From positions 558,001-622,000 of the forward strand of contig NW_006763303.1 of NCBI RefSeq assembly GCF_000218685.1: a stretch of 64,000 bases of DNA, written 5' to 3'. The notes beneath the pieces were generated by a model, which was not told where the DNA came from, did no database searches, and saw nothing but the letters and a program-made list of their open reading frames with translations. Below are positions 23,069 through 33,513 of the stretch, one piece after another (within the stretch, counting starts at the first letter, position 1; each line of letters starts with the position of its first letter). The position numbers and the translations under genes were made by a program. This DNA comes from Serpula lacrymans var. lacrymans S7.9. Lineage: Eukaryota; Basidiomycota; Agaricomycetes; Boletales; Serpulaceae.

Positions 23069-24637
23069 TACTGCCTCTCACTTTGATACTCAGTCATCTC
23101 AAATAAAATGATATTTCTATTGAATGTGTTTTGTGCGAGCACGGAACTGTGGATCTCGTGTAAGAATAATAGTTGCTTGATTGTCACAGTGCAATGTTGT
23201 AGGTCCATTTTGAGCATGTCCGATTTCTTCAAAAAATGTCCGAAGCCATGCAAGGTGTTGTCCAGCATTGCTCAATCCAATGTACTCTGACTCCGTGGAG
23301 GATAAAGCTACCATGCTTTGTCTTTTGCTTGTCCAGGAGATTGCTCCTCGGATGGTGATAAAAACAAAACCTGATGTTGATCAAGACATGTCTGGGTTTC
23401 CAGACCAATCTGCATCCGAATATCCATAGAAATCCATGTCCATGGAGACATCTGTGCCATCATATTGTAGTTCCATGTCCCTGGTTGCTTTCAGATATCG
23501 GAGGACACATTTTGCAGCTTCCCAGTGATGGCTCCTTGGAGCTGAGCTATGTCTGCTTAGTATTCCAACAATGTAGCCAATGTCTGGGCGGGTTCCGAGC
23601 ATGACATACATGAGGGAGCCTACAATTGAGAGATATGACACTTGACGCCCTTCAATATGCATCTCGTGTTTCACAATATCTTCCCCTGGAGCATTTGCAA
23701 GGAGTTTTGATCCATGGGCCATTGGTGTCCATACTGGTTTGCAGTTCTTCATTCTAGTACACTCCAGGACTATGTCAATGTATTGGCGTTGCAATAGGGA
23801 TATTGTTTTGTTTGAACGATCACGTTGGATTTCTATTCCGAGGATTTATTTTGCTTCTCCAAGGTCCCACATTTTGAATATGGATTCGAGTTTGGCTTTT
23901 GTGATATCCATAAATTTTTGGGATGAAGCTCCTAGGAGGAGGTCATCTACATAGACAACAACAAAGCATATTTGTTTGTTGTCCCGGAATACATAGAGAC
24001 ATGTTTCTGCATTTAGTCTTGTGAAACCGAGCTCCTGGAGCTTGCGATCAAAAGTTTTGTTCCATGTACGACCAGCTTGTTTTAACCCGTAGATGGATTT
24101 CTTCAATCTCCAGCAGTATCCAGGTTGGATAGGAACACCCCATGGAGGAAGCATGTACAGTTCTTCTTCAAGTTCTCCATTGAGATAAGCTGTGGATACA
24201 TCCATTTGATCAAGTTCTAGGTCGTACTTTGCTGCCAGGGCTAGAATAATTTGGATTGACTCTGAGTTTGCAACCGGAGCAAAAACCTCCTGGTAATCAA
24301 TCCCCTCCCTTTGAGTAAAACCTTATGCAACAATCCGGAGTTTGTATCTCTCAATGTTTCTGTTTTGATCAAACTTGATCTGGAACACAGGTTTTGATGT
24401 GATGGGTTTTACTCCCTTCGGAAGTGGAACAGTGTCATATACTGCATTAGTATTGAGACTTAGGAGTTCCTCCTCCAAGGCAGACTTCCATAATTCTCCA
24501 TCCGGACGTGATAAGGCTTCCTTTAGTGTCCTTGGAAGGTCTGTGTTAGATGGACCGGTACTTGCTATTCCAGCAAAGAATGTCTCCTCTGTATCAGATG
24601 TTTCTTCATGAACCTCAGGAGTGTTAGCTTTCTCCAT
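23069..24637 (-). pseudogene. Copia reverse transcriptase and RNase H, decayed
   Basis: Minus strand, from high to low coordinates: a linker (TFFAGIAST), the start of RVT_2 (FQIKFDQNRNIERYK), a short gap with a frame change near 24320, then MDVSTAYLNGELEEELYMLP, the catalytic YVDDLLLGA at about 23955, LLQRQYIDIVLE, and RNase H motifs around YGYSDADWSGNPDMS, ALSSTESEYIGLS and HCDNQATI. In-frame stops occur after GEAK (TAA, 23846-23848), after PDMS (TGA, 23381-23383) and after KHIQ (TAG, 23117-23119). RT catalytic residues are kept, but the protein cannot be made whole. Confidence 0.85.
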
Positions 24638-24890
24638 GGAGTTGTCATGCTGCTCTTTTTGAGATTGTTCCTCATCTAGAGTCCTTTGATAATCTCAGTT
24701 TTTGTCTGTAGGACGGGTCTGGCGACTGCTTCTGCGTACTCCTAGGACTTCAGCAGGCATGACTGCTCTTTTAGGAACTTGTGCAGGTACTCCAGGGAGT
24801 AGACACATTTGTGTATTTGTTGCCCCACTTACTCCTGAAGGTGTTGGATGACTCCTCGGAGGTGTTGGATGACTCCTTGGAGGTATTGTA

Positions 24891-25209
24891 TATTAAGAAC
24901 AAAGCTTGAAGGAAGTGTCTAGCTACTTGCTGAGAGCAATCAGGGACTGGAACTAGAGTCCAATGTGAGTAACTTTATTATTAGAGAGTATGACAGGTAT
25001 ACAGTACCTAGAGTCCAATGTGAGTAACTAGAGAATAGGAAGCATTGGACTCTGCAATACTGTCCGAAGTTTTGTAAACAAAGGTCAACAAAGCAGCCAC
25101 AAAGGCGAAATAATAGAGAACACAATCAATAGTGAATGATAGAAGAATAGATAGAGAAAGGAATGAAAATATATAGGTAGCACAAAGGTGCAGAATCACC
25201 AAAACTAAC
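24891..25209 (-). repeat. Solo LTR inside copia pol (319 bp, other family)
   Basis: Flanked by the perfect duplication TTGTA at 24886-24890 and 25210-25214. On the minus strand it begins TGTTAGTTTTGG and ends TTCTTAATA. It contains an internal direct repeat of the block around GAGTCCAATGTGAGTAAC. Removing it and one TTGTA restores an open copia frame from SVSIGSASGRHT into a Pro/Ser-rich linker, which continues to a TGA near 24696. Confidence 0.8.
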
Positions 25210-25214
25210 ATTGT

Positions 25215-27103
25215 ATGCCTTCCAGAAGCTGATCCAATGGACACGCTGTCTAGCTGTATTCGGACTTTTTCCACATCAGCTGGCTGTATGTTGAGGGGCT
25301 GTCCTCCCACTGACTGTAACTCTACTTTGGCTTTCCATTCTGAAGATGGCCAGTGTTCAGGTCTTGGTTGTAGAGACTGTTGTGGAGGGTGTTTTAGCTG
25401 ATCAGGTGCTCCCACTGCGCTCGGAACGTCTCCACGGAGGTATTGCCCCACTGCTCTTGGAACATCTTCATGCTGATATGGTTCCATTGCTTGTGGAACA
25501 TCTCCTTGGAGATGTGGTTCCATTTGCAATTCATTTGGATCTCGGATCCGAGGGTCAGGATCATCCTCCTCCAATGTATTTTGGTCTGGATAGCATTCTC
25601 TGGAATGAGTCCCTCCCACTGATCTGTGCTAGTGTCTGTGTTCCAGGGAGCAGTGTTGTCCTTTTGTACCTTTCCGGATTCATTGAATATGACATGCCGA
25701 CTGGAAAACACAGTTCGTTTTTCAGTGTCTAGGAGTTTGTAGGCTTGCTTTCCATGTGTGTAGCCAATCATATGGCTTTGCGCCCCTTGGAGTAAAACTT
25801 CCCTTGCCTTTTGTCTTTCGGAATCAAGGCATATGCTTGGCATCTGAAAGGGCAAAATAAAGTTGGATCAACAACTCTCCTTTTAAACAGTATTTCATAT
25901 GGGGTCTCTCCATGGAGTCCTGATGCTGGGCTGCGTGCTGTGATATATGCAGCTGTTTGCATGGCATCTACCCAGAATGACTTTGGGAGCTTGGAATCAT
26001 AGAGCATAGTGGTTGCTAATGTAGCCAATGTCTGATTCATGTGTTCTGCAATGCCATTTTGTTCCGGAGTATCTGCAGCTGTAGTTTCTTGGATGACACC
26101 ATCTCCTCGGAGTTGATTTTTGAATACATTTATATTCTCCTCCCCCATTGCTCCGGAGGAATTCTGTGTACAGTGGAGTGAAGTTTTCTTCTCCCAAATG
26201 AGTCCGGAAGAATGTTTGGACATCTTCTTTCCATTGTTTGTATCGTTCCAGTGCTTCACTTTTATGTTTTAGGAAATATATCCATGGAAATTTGGAGAAA
26301 TCATCTACAATGATAATCCAGTACCAAAAACCCTCCCTGGAAGTTGGTTTGATTGGTCCTCCAACATCCATGTGCACAATTTGTATGGAGCGCTTGGCTT
26401 GGTTTCCTCCAGTGGACTTGAAAGGTAATTTCTTCATCTTTCCTAAAGCGCAAGGTTGACAAAACTCCAGGGTTCCGGTAAGGGTGTCTATGTCCTGGAG
26501 CTGTCCTTTTGTAACCATTTGTTGCAAGCGGTCCATTCCAATGTGTCCCATTCTCCTGTGCAATAAATTTACATCTACTGCTGCAAAACCTGACTCCGGG
26601 TTGATTTTGGGTTTTGCTTGGATGTGATAAAGTCCTTGCTTGTGTAAGGCAGTGAGGATAAGTTCCTTCTTTTTCCGAACTTCACAAGCATTTGACCCTG
26701 CTGGAAAAAGTGTTGATAACCCCGTTTTAGACAATTTGTGGACAGAGACAAGTGCTAAAGTGAAGTTTGGCACAAGTAAGACATTTGACAGTGCAATATT
26801 GTAGTCCTTTTTGCCAATGGTTGCTTGTAGGATTACAGTTCCAATTTCAATGGCATTTACAGAGGATTCATCCCCAAAACTGATTGTCCTCGGAGGATTC
26901 AGAATATGGTATGTTCCTGGCTCAAACCAGGAGCAGTGAGGGACCATGTGAGATGTTGCTCTGGAGTCAATGATAATTGTTGTTTTGGTCTTATCGGGTT
27001 CCGACACAAGGTAAGCTTGAATGCGTTTAGCAAGGGGCTTGGAAATATGTATATGTTCCAATGCAATATGACTCTGTTTTTCCTCGGAGTCAGATCCAGA
27101 CAA
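25215..27103 (-). pseudogene. Copia protease and integrase, decayed
   Basis: Order on the minus strand: protease region with IIDSRATSHMVPH (the usual DSGA triad motif has Arg in place of Gly), pre-integrase HHCC zinc finger (LLHRRMGHIGMDRLQQ ... CQPCALGKMKKLPF), integrase core with first Asp in HMDVGGPIKPTSREG, a degraded second motif (LRSNGGGEY where LRSDNGGE is expected), then a frame change near 26000-26100 and the third region (TAADTPEQNGIAEHMNQTL, with the catalytic Glu replaced in EQNGIAEHMN). The region after the core (about 25855-25394) is in a further frame. Catalytic loss in both protease and integrase is visible. Confidence 0.85.
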
Positions 27104-27858
27104 TTGCTCCGCCGTATTTGCGTTTTCCTTCTCCCTTTGACCTTTTCCAGCTGACTGAAGTGTTCAACACTCCAAGGTGTTGTGTGATTTGGCTTTGTGG
27201 AAGTCACACCACTTCTCCTCAGATTTGAGTGCTGATTCGGAACCTCCAGGGCCTTCCCTGACTGTCGTGCAACTTCTGCAGTAATCCGGATCACAACTAC
27301 ATCAAAGGTAAGTTTATTTTCTTCAATTGTGTTGATTACCAATGACTGAAATATTTGCCATTCAGGAGTGCATGGGAGAGATTGGAGAAGAGCGAAAGCC
27401 ATGAGTTTGGTATCAACTCCTAGTTTCATTCCGGAGATGTGTGAATCAATTGTCCGGATTTTTGCAATGTGGTCCTGGATAGGTGATGTCCCATCCCAGG
27501 ACAATTTGGTGAGTTGCTGGAATGAATAGAAGGCTGAGGCAATGTTGGACGTCTGATGGAGTGAGACAAGTTTATCAAATAACTCCTTGGAGCTGGTGAG
27601 GTCTCCAGTCCTCATTAGGAGGGCATCAGAGATGTGGTCCTGAATGATTTCATGTGCCTTCTCATCCTTAAGTATCCAGGTGATTTCAGGATCCTCCGAG
27701 GACGTAGGTTTTCCTGGTGAGGGCTTAAGCTCCTCTCCAGTAACAACCTGGAGAACTTTTTCCCAACGTAGCTTTGAGATGATCCGGAGTTTCCATATCT
27801 GAAAATTGTTGGGTCCAGTGAGAACTGGACATGTGGATGTATCGTGTGCTGTGGTCAT
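26899..27858 (-). pseudogene. Copia Gag
   Basis: ATG 27858 starts MTTAHDTSTCPVLTGPNNF, followed by the UBN2-type Gag features WILKDEKAHEIIQDHIS, ELFDKLVSLHQ and LSWDGTSPIQDHIAKIRTI. The frame is clean for about 200 residues and then shifts before the protease frame at 27103; no CCHC knuckle is intact. It lies about 70 bp downstream of the 5' LTR and primer-binding site. Confidence 0.8.
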
Positions 27859-27907
27859 GGTTCCGAGGTTGCCGTTTCAAATAAGAATTATTTCCTGCGT
27901 AGCTTTT

Positions 27908-27927
27908 GCGCACCAGGGCTCATAACC
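27908..27927 (-). promoter_or_regulatory. Primer-binding site: initiator tRNA-Met anticodon arm
   Basis: Immediately after the 5' LTR the minus strand reads GGTTATGAGCCCTGGTGCGC. Its first 14 nt are complementary to the anticodon stem-loop of initiator tRNA-Met (CAGGGCTCATAACC) rather than to its 3' end, with extended partial pairing on the 5' side. Priming by an internally cleaved half-tRNA is known for Drosophila copia and Ty5-like elements. Confidence 0.75.
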
Positions 27928-28741
27928 TAATAAAACTATGTGAAACTCAGCCGCTGCCCAAGAGGCTATAGAAACGACTTTATTATTTACCTAAGTGAAA
28001 CTACAATAGATGTTAGTTTAAGGTGATTTCTAATAAATGTAATGTAACATACCTCAGCCGCTGCCCAAGAGGCTATAGAAACGACTGAGGTATTCTTATA
28101 CTAAACCCCCTACTACTTATAGTCGGAGGTGCTACTCACTATTGTTACAATTGACATACCAGTACATACTCACACTTTACTTTTCGCACTTCACTTTTAC
28201 TTTTTCCAAAGTCACATGACCAGTCATGTGACCATTTACTTTACTTTTCATTTTCGGACCTTTCCTTTGATTTTCATTCTCCGCTTTAAACCTTGTACTG
28301 TAGTTTTCACACTGTGCCATGTGGCATTTCCCTTTTTAGTTCAAACTCCACCTTTCTCGCGCGGCGCTGCCTTTATTCTTATTTTAGATACAAGTATCTC
28401 ACACAGTGGAGCTGGTCACACAGGCTAGACCCCATGACATCAGCAGTCACTGCTTCTAGCAACTGTACAGTACATATGTACAAACAAACATGTATTCAGT
28501 ATATATACCCCAATAGATCCAGGGGACTCCTCAGCGAGTCCTCCTGTTGTATACCAACTAACTCACTGCATCTTAAAGGGTAACCACTCCCTCTTCATAT
28601 TCTTTATAGTGTGTTCCTGTGTGCGCCAGAGTTTATCTTGGTTGTTACAGCTATAGTATAATGACTCCTAGGAGTACAATTGTGCTCCTAGGAGAACAAT
28701 GGCTGCTTCGGCAGAGACTACGGGTTTATCCGGTTTTGTCA
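27928..28741 (-). repeat. 5' LTR of copia element, carrying a solo LTR
   Basis: Same family as the 3' LTR. After removal of the gypsy solo LTR (507 bp) and one 5-bp duplication it is 302 bp, within one base of the 3' LTR. It ends TTTTGTCA on the plus strand directly before the CCTCC duplication. Confidence 0.9.
28143..28649 (+). repeat. Solo LTR, gypsy family A (507 bp)
   Basis: Starts TGTTACAATTGACA and ends CTTGGTTGTTACA. Flanked by ACTAT (28138-28142) and GCTAT (28650-28654), a 5-bp duplication with one mismatch. It is about 90 bp longer than the other family A LTRs; the extra part holds the hairpin TCACATGAC-CA-GTCATGTGA (28212-28231). It sits in the 5' LTR of the copia element, so it is younger than that element. 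Confidence 0.88.
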
Positions 28742-28826
28742 CCTCCATCCATAAGTAGTAGGGGGTTGAGTATAGGAATACCTCAGTCGTTTCTATAGCC
28801 TCTCAGGCAGCGGCTGAGGTATGTTA

Positions 28827-29020
28827 TGACAAATTATGACATTTGTTTATAGTATGAGAAAACATGCATTGGCCAGGGCTTGAACCTGGGACTCCAGCTT
28901 TCATGGTCTGGTGCTTTACCAACTAAGCTACCAAGGTGTACTTGGAAAGCATACTGATTGGTTGCATGCCCAGAAGGTCCAGAATCACTGTACATGGGTG
29001 CGGATCCCATTGTGTGGTGA
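28827..29020 (-). repeat. tRNA-related insertion (SINE-like), 194 bp
   Basis: Inserted in the older copia solo LTR and flanked by TATGTTA at 28820-28826 and 29021-29027. On the minus strand it includes a tRNA-like core at about 28937-28868 with an A box (TAGCTTAGTTGG, 28930-28919) and a B box (GGTTCAAGCCC, 28886-28876). The T arm (CCAGG/CCTGG) and D stem (GCTT/AAGC) pair perfectly. The anticodon stem is imperfect and about 85 bp of other sequence lies on its 5' side, which is unusual for a SINE head. A decayed tRNA gene carried on a small insert is the alternative. Confidence 0.5.
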
Positions 29021-29149
29021 TATGTTACATTACATTTATTAGAAATCACCTTAAACTAACATCTATTGTAGTTTCACTTAGGTAAATAATAAAGTCGTTT
29101 CTATAGCCTCTCAGGCAGCGGCTGAGTTTCACTTAGATTTATTAACATT

Positions 29150-30050
29150 ATCCTATCATTTGGCTCCATTTTGCCATGAAATGGTTTTGTTTATATCTAT
29201 TAGGTAAAAGCGCATCTCACGAACTGTCCAATTCCCTGATGCGACTGTGGAGAGGTTCAGATCGAAAAAAAGTTCAGTTGCTTTAAAATAATTATCTTAT
29301 CATTTTCCAATCTAATCTACATCTATTTCTGGTGACTGTCCGATTTGGTCATGTTCCTCGCAATGGCGAACCCCTTCTTTTCTCCCTAAGTTGACTCCTA
29401 CGGTATGATAATCTATCTTTTCTTCGATGTTATTTCTGACTTCTTATCTACCCATAGTGTCCCTATTCTAGGTATATTGTTAATCAAAGAGCTCCGTCCA
29501 ACTGATGTGGTCCCTATTCTAGATCTTCACTTTTTCAAATCTTGAGCGTTGTAGAACCAAAGTGCCGAATTGTAGATGTTGTAACGTCCGACTCGGACAC
29601 CGGTCTTTACCACCAATACTTCCATATCGCAACGTGATTTGTTCCTGGATCTAATCCAGTCTGAGTCACTATCATTGAATCCCTCATGCATATGTACCCG
29701 CTCAAAATTTATTCGATGACGTCCATCTGGTTTCTTGTGAGTACGGGATATATTCTATTTGGCCAGGCTAAATTCTGAAAACGATATGACTGTGTCGAGA
29801 TGGAACGACACTGCATTTGACTTGTTGAGATCCAGTACATAGTAGATCGGAAAGATGTGGGGGATCTGGGGTTCAGAATGTTAGACGCTAAAGGCACGCT
29901 GCGATCAGTCAAATATAAACACCGACGGGACAGGATTAAAGATGCTCCACTTGCGCTGAAGGCAGGTGGGGATGGTTTGGCGGGACGCCTTACGATATAT
30001 AATCAAGAGATGCATGAAGCAGTTGAAGCACGGCTTTTCCCAGGTTCGAG
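29150..30050. other. Intergenic, upstream of MFS gene
   Basis: The flank of the nested retroelements ends at 29149. The rest holds only short ORFs without motifs. The 5' regulatory region of the transporter gene is presumably here, but no clear TATA element could be singled out. Confidence 0.4.
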
Positions 30051-32573
30051 ATGTCCTCCTCTAACGAAGGCAAAGTCGTTCATGAATCGGTTGCTCAGGT
30101 CGAGCATACCCACCACCATGGTCATCGTACCCGTGAGCTCGATGCAAAAAGCAAAGTAGTAGCGTATGCTATACCCTATCGACCGACGAATTGTTTCTCA
30201 TGAATTATCCAGGAATACCAATGCTAAACTTACAAACCCTTTGCGTGGTATCCCATACAATCAATTGATGACGGATGTTGAAATATTTGCGCAAGAGAGA
30301 GGTCTCGAAGACATCATTGATGAACTTAAAAAGGGCGCTCTTGTCGCACAAGACCCAGCTGGTATGATTTCCATCGTGTTATTGCTACTTAAACTGATTT
30401 TTTTCATCAGCTTTAGAACGTCATGATGTGTTTACCGAGGAGGATAAACGGGTGCTGCGCATGGAGGTGACTCATAAGTGGCAACAGACAAGAACATTAT
30501 ACTATGTAAGTATCCAGCGAAGTATGCCAGTAGAAAGCCAGTTGCTCATCGCCTTATAGATGGTATTCATGAGTTCTATGGCGGCGGCTGTTCAGGGAAT
30601 GGACCAGGCCGTCATCAATGGTGCCCAGATCATCTACCCGACGCAGTTTGGGATTGGGGATACTAATAGCCGTACGTATCTAGCGCACTTTTTTGAGATT
30701 GATCCTCTTACATTGTCCCAGAGCGTGATTCTTGGCTAGTTGGTCTTGTCAACTCTGCTCCATATCTGTGAGTTTGTCTGAAATATATTTGCGAGAAAGA
30801 AAATTGAGACGGGGTTTAGTTGTTGTGCTGTCGTTGGCTGTTGGCTCACCGACCCTTTGAATCGGTGGCTGGGACGGAAAAAGACCATTTTTATCACTTG
30901 TATGATCAGGTTCGTCTTAAGCATCGGTCAAAAAAATTCATTCGTTAACACGCCAGCCCCTTAGTTTCCTTACATGTATCTGGAGTGCCCTTACCAATAC
31001 ATGGTGGCATCTCTTCATCGCTCGCTTTTTCTTAGGATTTGGTATCGGGTATGCCTAATCCTATTTGCGGGGCGTATTGTACTAATAATATTCTAGACCA
31101 AAATCCGCCACTGTTCCCGTTTATGCAGCTGAATGCTCCCCAGCCGCCATTCGAGGCGCACTTGTCATGATGTGGCAAATGTGGACTGCGTTTGGTATCA
31201 TGTTTGGTGATCTCCTCGATGTAGCATTTTATTTCGTTCCTGACAAACCCAACATAACTGGACTCAATTGGAGATTGATGTTGGGTTCTGCAGGATTCCC
31301 TGGTCTTGTTGTTTGCTTGCAAGTTATGTTCGCCCCGGAGTCCCCTCGATGGCTTATTTCCAAAAGCCGATACCACGATGCTTACAAGGAACTTTGTCGA
31401 CTTCGACTCACAACGGTGCAGGCCGCCAGAGATCTGTACTATATCCATGTTCTCCTTGAGGCCGAGAATGAGATGAAGGAAGGCAGGAACCGATTTGTTG
31501 AGATGTTTACCGTTCCAAGGAATAGGAATGCAGCCCTGGCAAGTTGGATTGTCATGTTTGGGCAGCAATTTTGTGGTGTTAACGTCATTGGTGAGGTTTC
31601 CAAGGCGAGACTACCTACAATTATTAACCACCTTTGATCCAGCATACTACTCGTCGAATGTTTTTGTTTCCTCCGGATTTACCCAGGTCTCTGCGCTTTT
31701 AGCTTCCTTCGGATTCGGTTTAATCAACTGGGTTTTCGCGTTTCCTGCTGTGCTCACTGTATGTGATCTCATTGATCAGACTTTACAGTGTCTATCTAAC
31801 ATTTACCTTTAGATTGACACGTTTGGACGTCGTAACCTTCTGTTGTTCACGTTCCCTTGTATGGCCATTTGCCTTTTGATCACAGGTTTTTCGTTCTGGA
31901 GTACATCCGAGAAAGGCAAACTAGCTGGAGTGTCCCTTGGCATATGTGAGTTTCATGACCTGTTTAGCTCAGTACACCGCTAACTTTGAAGCTGTATTAG
32001 ACCTGTTCGGCGTATTCTACTCCCCAGGCGAAGGACCCGTGCCTTTCACATACTCTGCAGAGGCCTTCCCTTTATATATACGCGAGATTGGTAATATGTT
32101 AAACTGAATTTACTGGTGCTTATTAACGATGCCGCTTGTTTAGGGATGTCATTTGCGACGGCAACTACATGGTTCTTCGACTTTATCTTGTCAATAACGT
32201 GGCCTTCGTTGGTCCTGGCTTTTAAGCCTCAAGGTGCCTTTGGTTTCTATGCCGCATGGTGCTGGTGAGTGTCGCCACATTCGAGATGCATTTGTTTCCT
32301 GACTAGTTGAGTAGTGTTCTATGGGTGCTTATCTTACTCTTCGTTCGTGAGACGAAGGGAAGAACGCTCGAAGAATTGGACCAAATCTTTGCTGTTCCCG
32401 CCCATGTGCATGCTGCGTATGGACTCAGACAGATTCCGTATGGCGTTAAGAAATGGGTATTGTGGCAAAATGTTAAGCCTGAGAGCCTTTATGATTTCGA
32501 AAGCGAGGACTCGAGCGTGGTTGACGAGAAGGGACAAAGAGAGTTGAGAGAGGATGTAGAAAAGGCGAGTTGA
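30051..32573 (+). CDS. MFS sugar/inositol-type transporter
   Basis: Thirteen exons were traced: 30051-30163, 30213-30361, 30411-30505, 30560-30671, 30722-30767, 30820-30909, 30965-31048, 31097-31590, 31643-31758, 31813-31945, 32001-32090, 32144-32264 and about 32315-32573. They give one frame of about 633 residues. A polar His-rich N-terminus is followed by twelve predicted membrane spans. Family signatures are present: [12 protein letters not shown] in the first span region, [11 protein letters not shown] between spans 2 and 3, [50 protein letters not shown], and a terminal [14 protein letters not shown]. This matches proton-coupled sugar or myo-inositol transporters of the plasma membrane; the substrate cannot be told from sequence. 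The final acceptor is ambiguous between 32311 and 32314. The gene looks intact. Confidence 0.88.
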
Positions 32574-33513
32574 TAGCCTTGAATTTTGATTGTCATATCA
32601 CCGCTTTCTCTCTCCACGAGTCTACGGATACATGTATTTTATTTCAGCCCTTCTCTTTCAAAATGTCTGTAGTGTTGCTGCTCTAATGTTTATCGGGGCT
32701 TGCATACATGAATTCTATCCATTGACATTATTTCCAAAGTATGTGTGTGATATAATTAATGCTGATGGAGTGCTTGCTTCTCGGTTGGAAGGTCAAAGTG
32801 TGCTTATGCTTATTAAGATGCTTTTTGAGATTTTGGATAATAGGCTCAAAGGTCGGGTAGAACAATAAATCGAAGCTTTTGGGTCGTCTTCTTCGCTGTC
32901 TCGGGGTGTGGAACTTCCACACCATCCTTCACTAGCTCCACTACACGTGCACATGGCAAGAGTATCCACATCTTGACCCACGTGAGTTTAAACTCATCAT
33001 CAACAACCATCACGATCGAGAAGACCCGGAACTAAATCGAGTCGGTCAAATAAAATGAGTTTATAGAGGTCCCGGTCACACGGCCACATATTGTCGACTA
33101 CCATTACTCCACCTGCCCGTGAAACCGTGTCTACATCGTGTCCACCGTGACAAGTCTTGCATTGCATCGATGTCATTGTGTATAAAAGGAGTTATACGGC
33201 TCAGCAATACCATGTATTGACAACGAGGAGCCGAGGAGGTGCTATCTCACGACCCCATCAGCGTTTGCTACTCATATCATTCAATGCCAGTGGTCGTGAA
33301 GGACTCATCTAACTATGATCAGTTCATCAGCGGCATTTATCTGGTTCTTTTCAGTTTATGGTGAATTTTGCGTTTCCATGCCTTTCTTATCTCACCCTCG
33401 TCTCACCAAAGGAAAGGTTCCCACAGCCTTCAAAACTCTAATATCAGACTGGTTTGACAGTCAAGGGTACTAGTCGAACTTTATAACCTACGACAAAGAG
33501 TGTTGTGGTTATC
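32574..33513. other. Intergenic
   Basis: No gene is seen. This stretch includes the 3' flank of the transporter and the presumed promoter of the next gene. Short ORFs at 32590-32868 and on the minus strand carry no motif. Confidence 0.45.

Larger units (their letters stand above)
22652..28741 (-). mobile_element. Copia-type LTR retrotransposon, full length but decayed
   Basis: Two LTRs (22652-22952 and 27928-28741, the latter enlarged by an inserted solo LTR; 302 bp without it) bound an internal region coding on the minus strand in the order Gag, protease, integrase, RT, RNase H, the Ty1/copia order. The whole is flanked by the perfect duplication CCTCC at 22647-22651 and 28742-28746. A primer-binding site matching the anticodon region of initiator tRNA-Met follows the 5' LTR, and a purine-rich GAGTGGGAG precedes the 3' LTR. 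Several stops, a frameshift and a solo LTR (24891-25209) interrupt the coding region, so it cannot move on its own. Confidence 0.9.
22527..29144 (+). repeat. Older solo LTR, copia family B, split by later insertions
   Basis: The 5' part is 22527-22651 (starting TGACAAAACCGG, ending CACCTCC) and the 3' part is 28747-29144 (ending GATTTATTA). Outer flanks carry the perfect 5-bp duplication ACATT at 22522-22526 and 29145-29149. Between the parts lies a complete copia element of the same family in the opposite orientation. The 3' part also holds a tRNA-like insertion. This is the oldest layer of the nest. Confidence 0.85.

Noticed and set aside
23108..23604. Plus-strand ORFs across the copia element
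   Set aside because: They are antisense shadows of the RT/RNase H and integrase frames.
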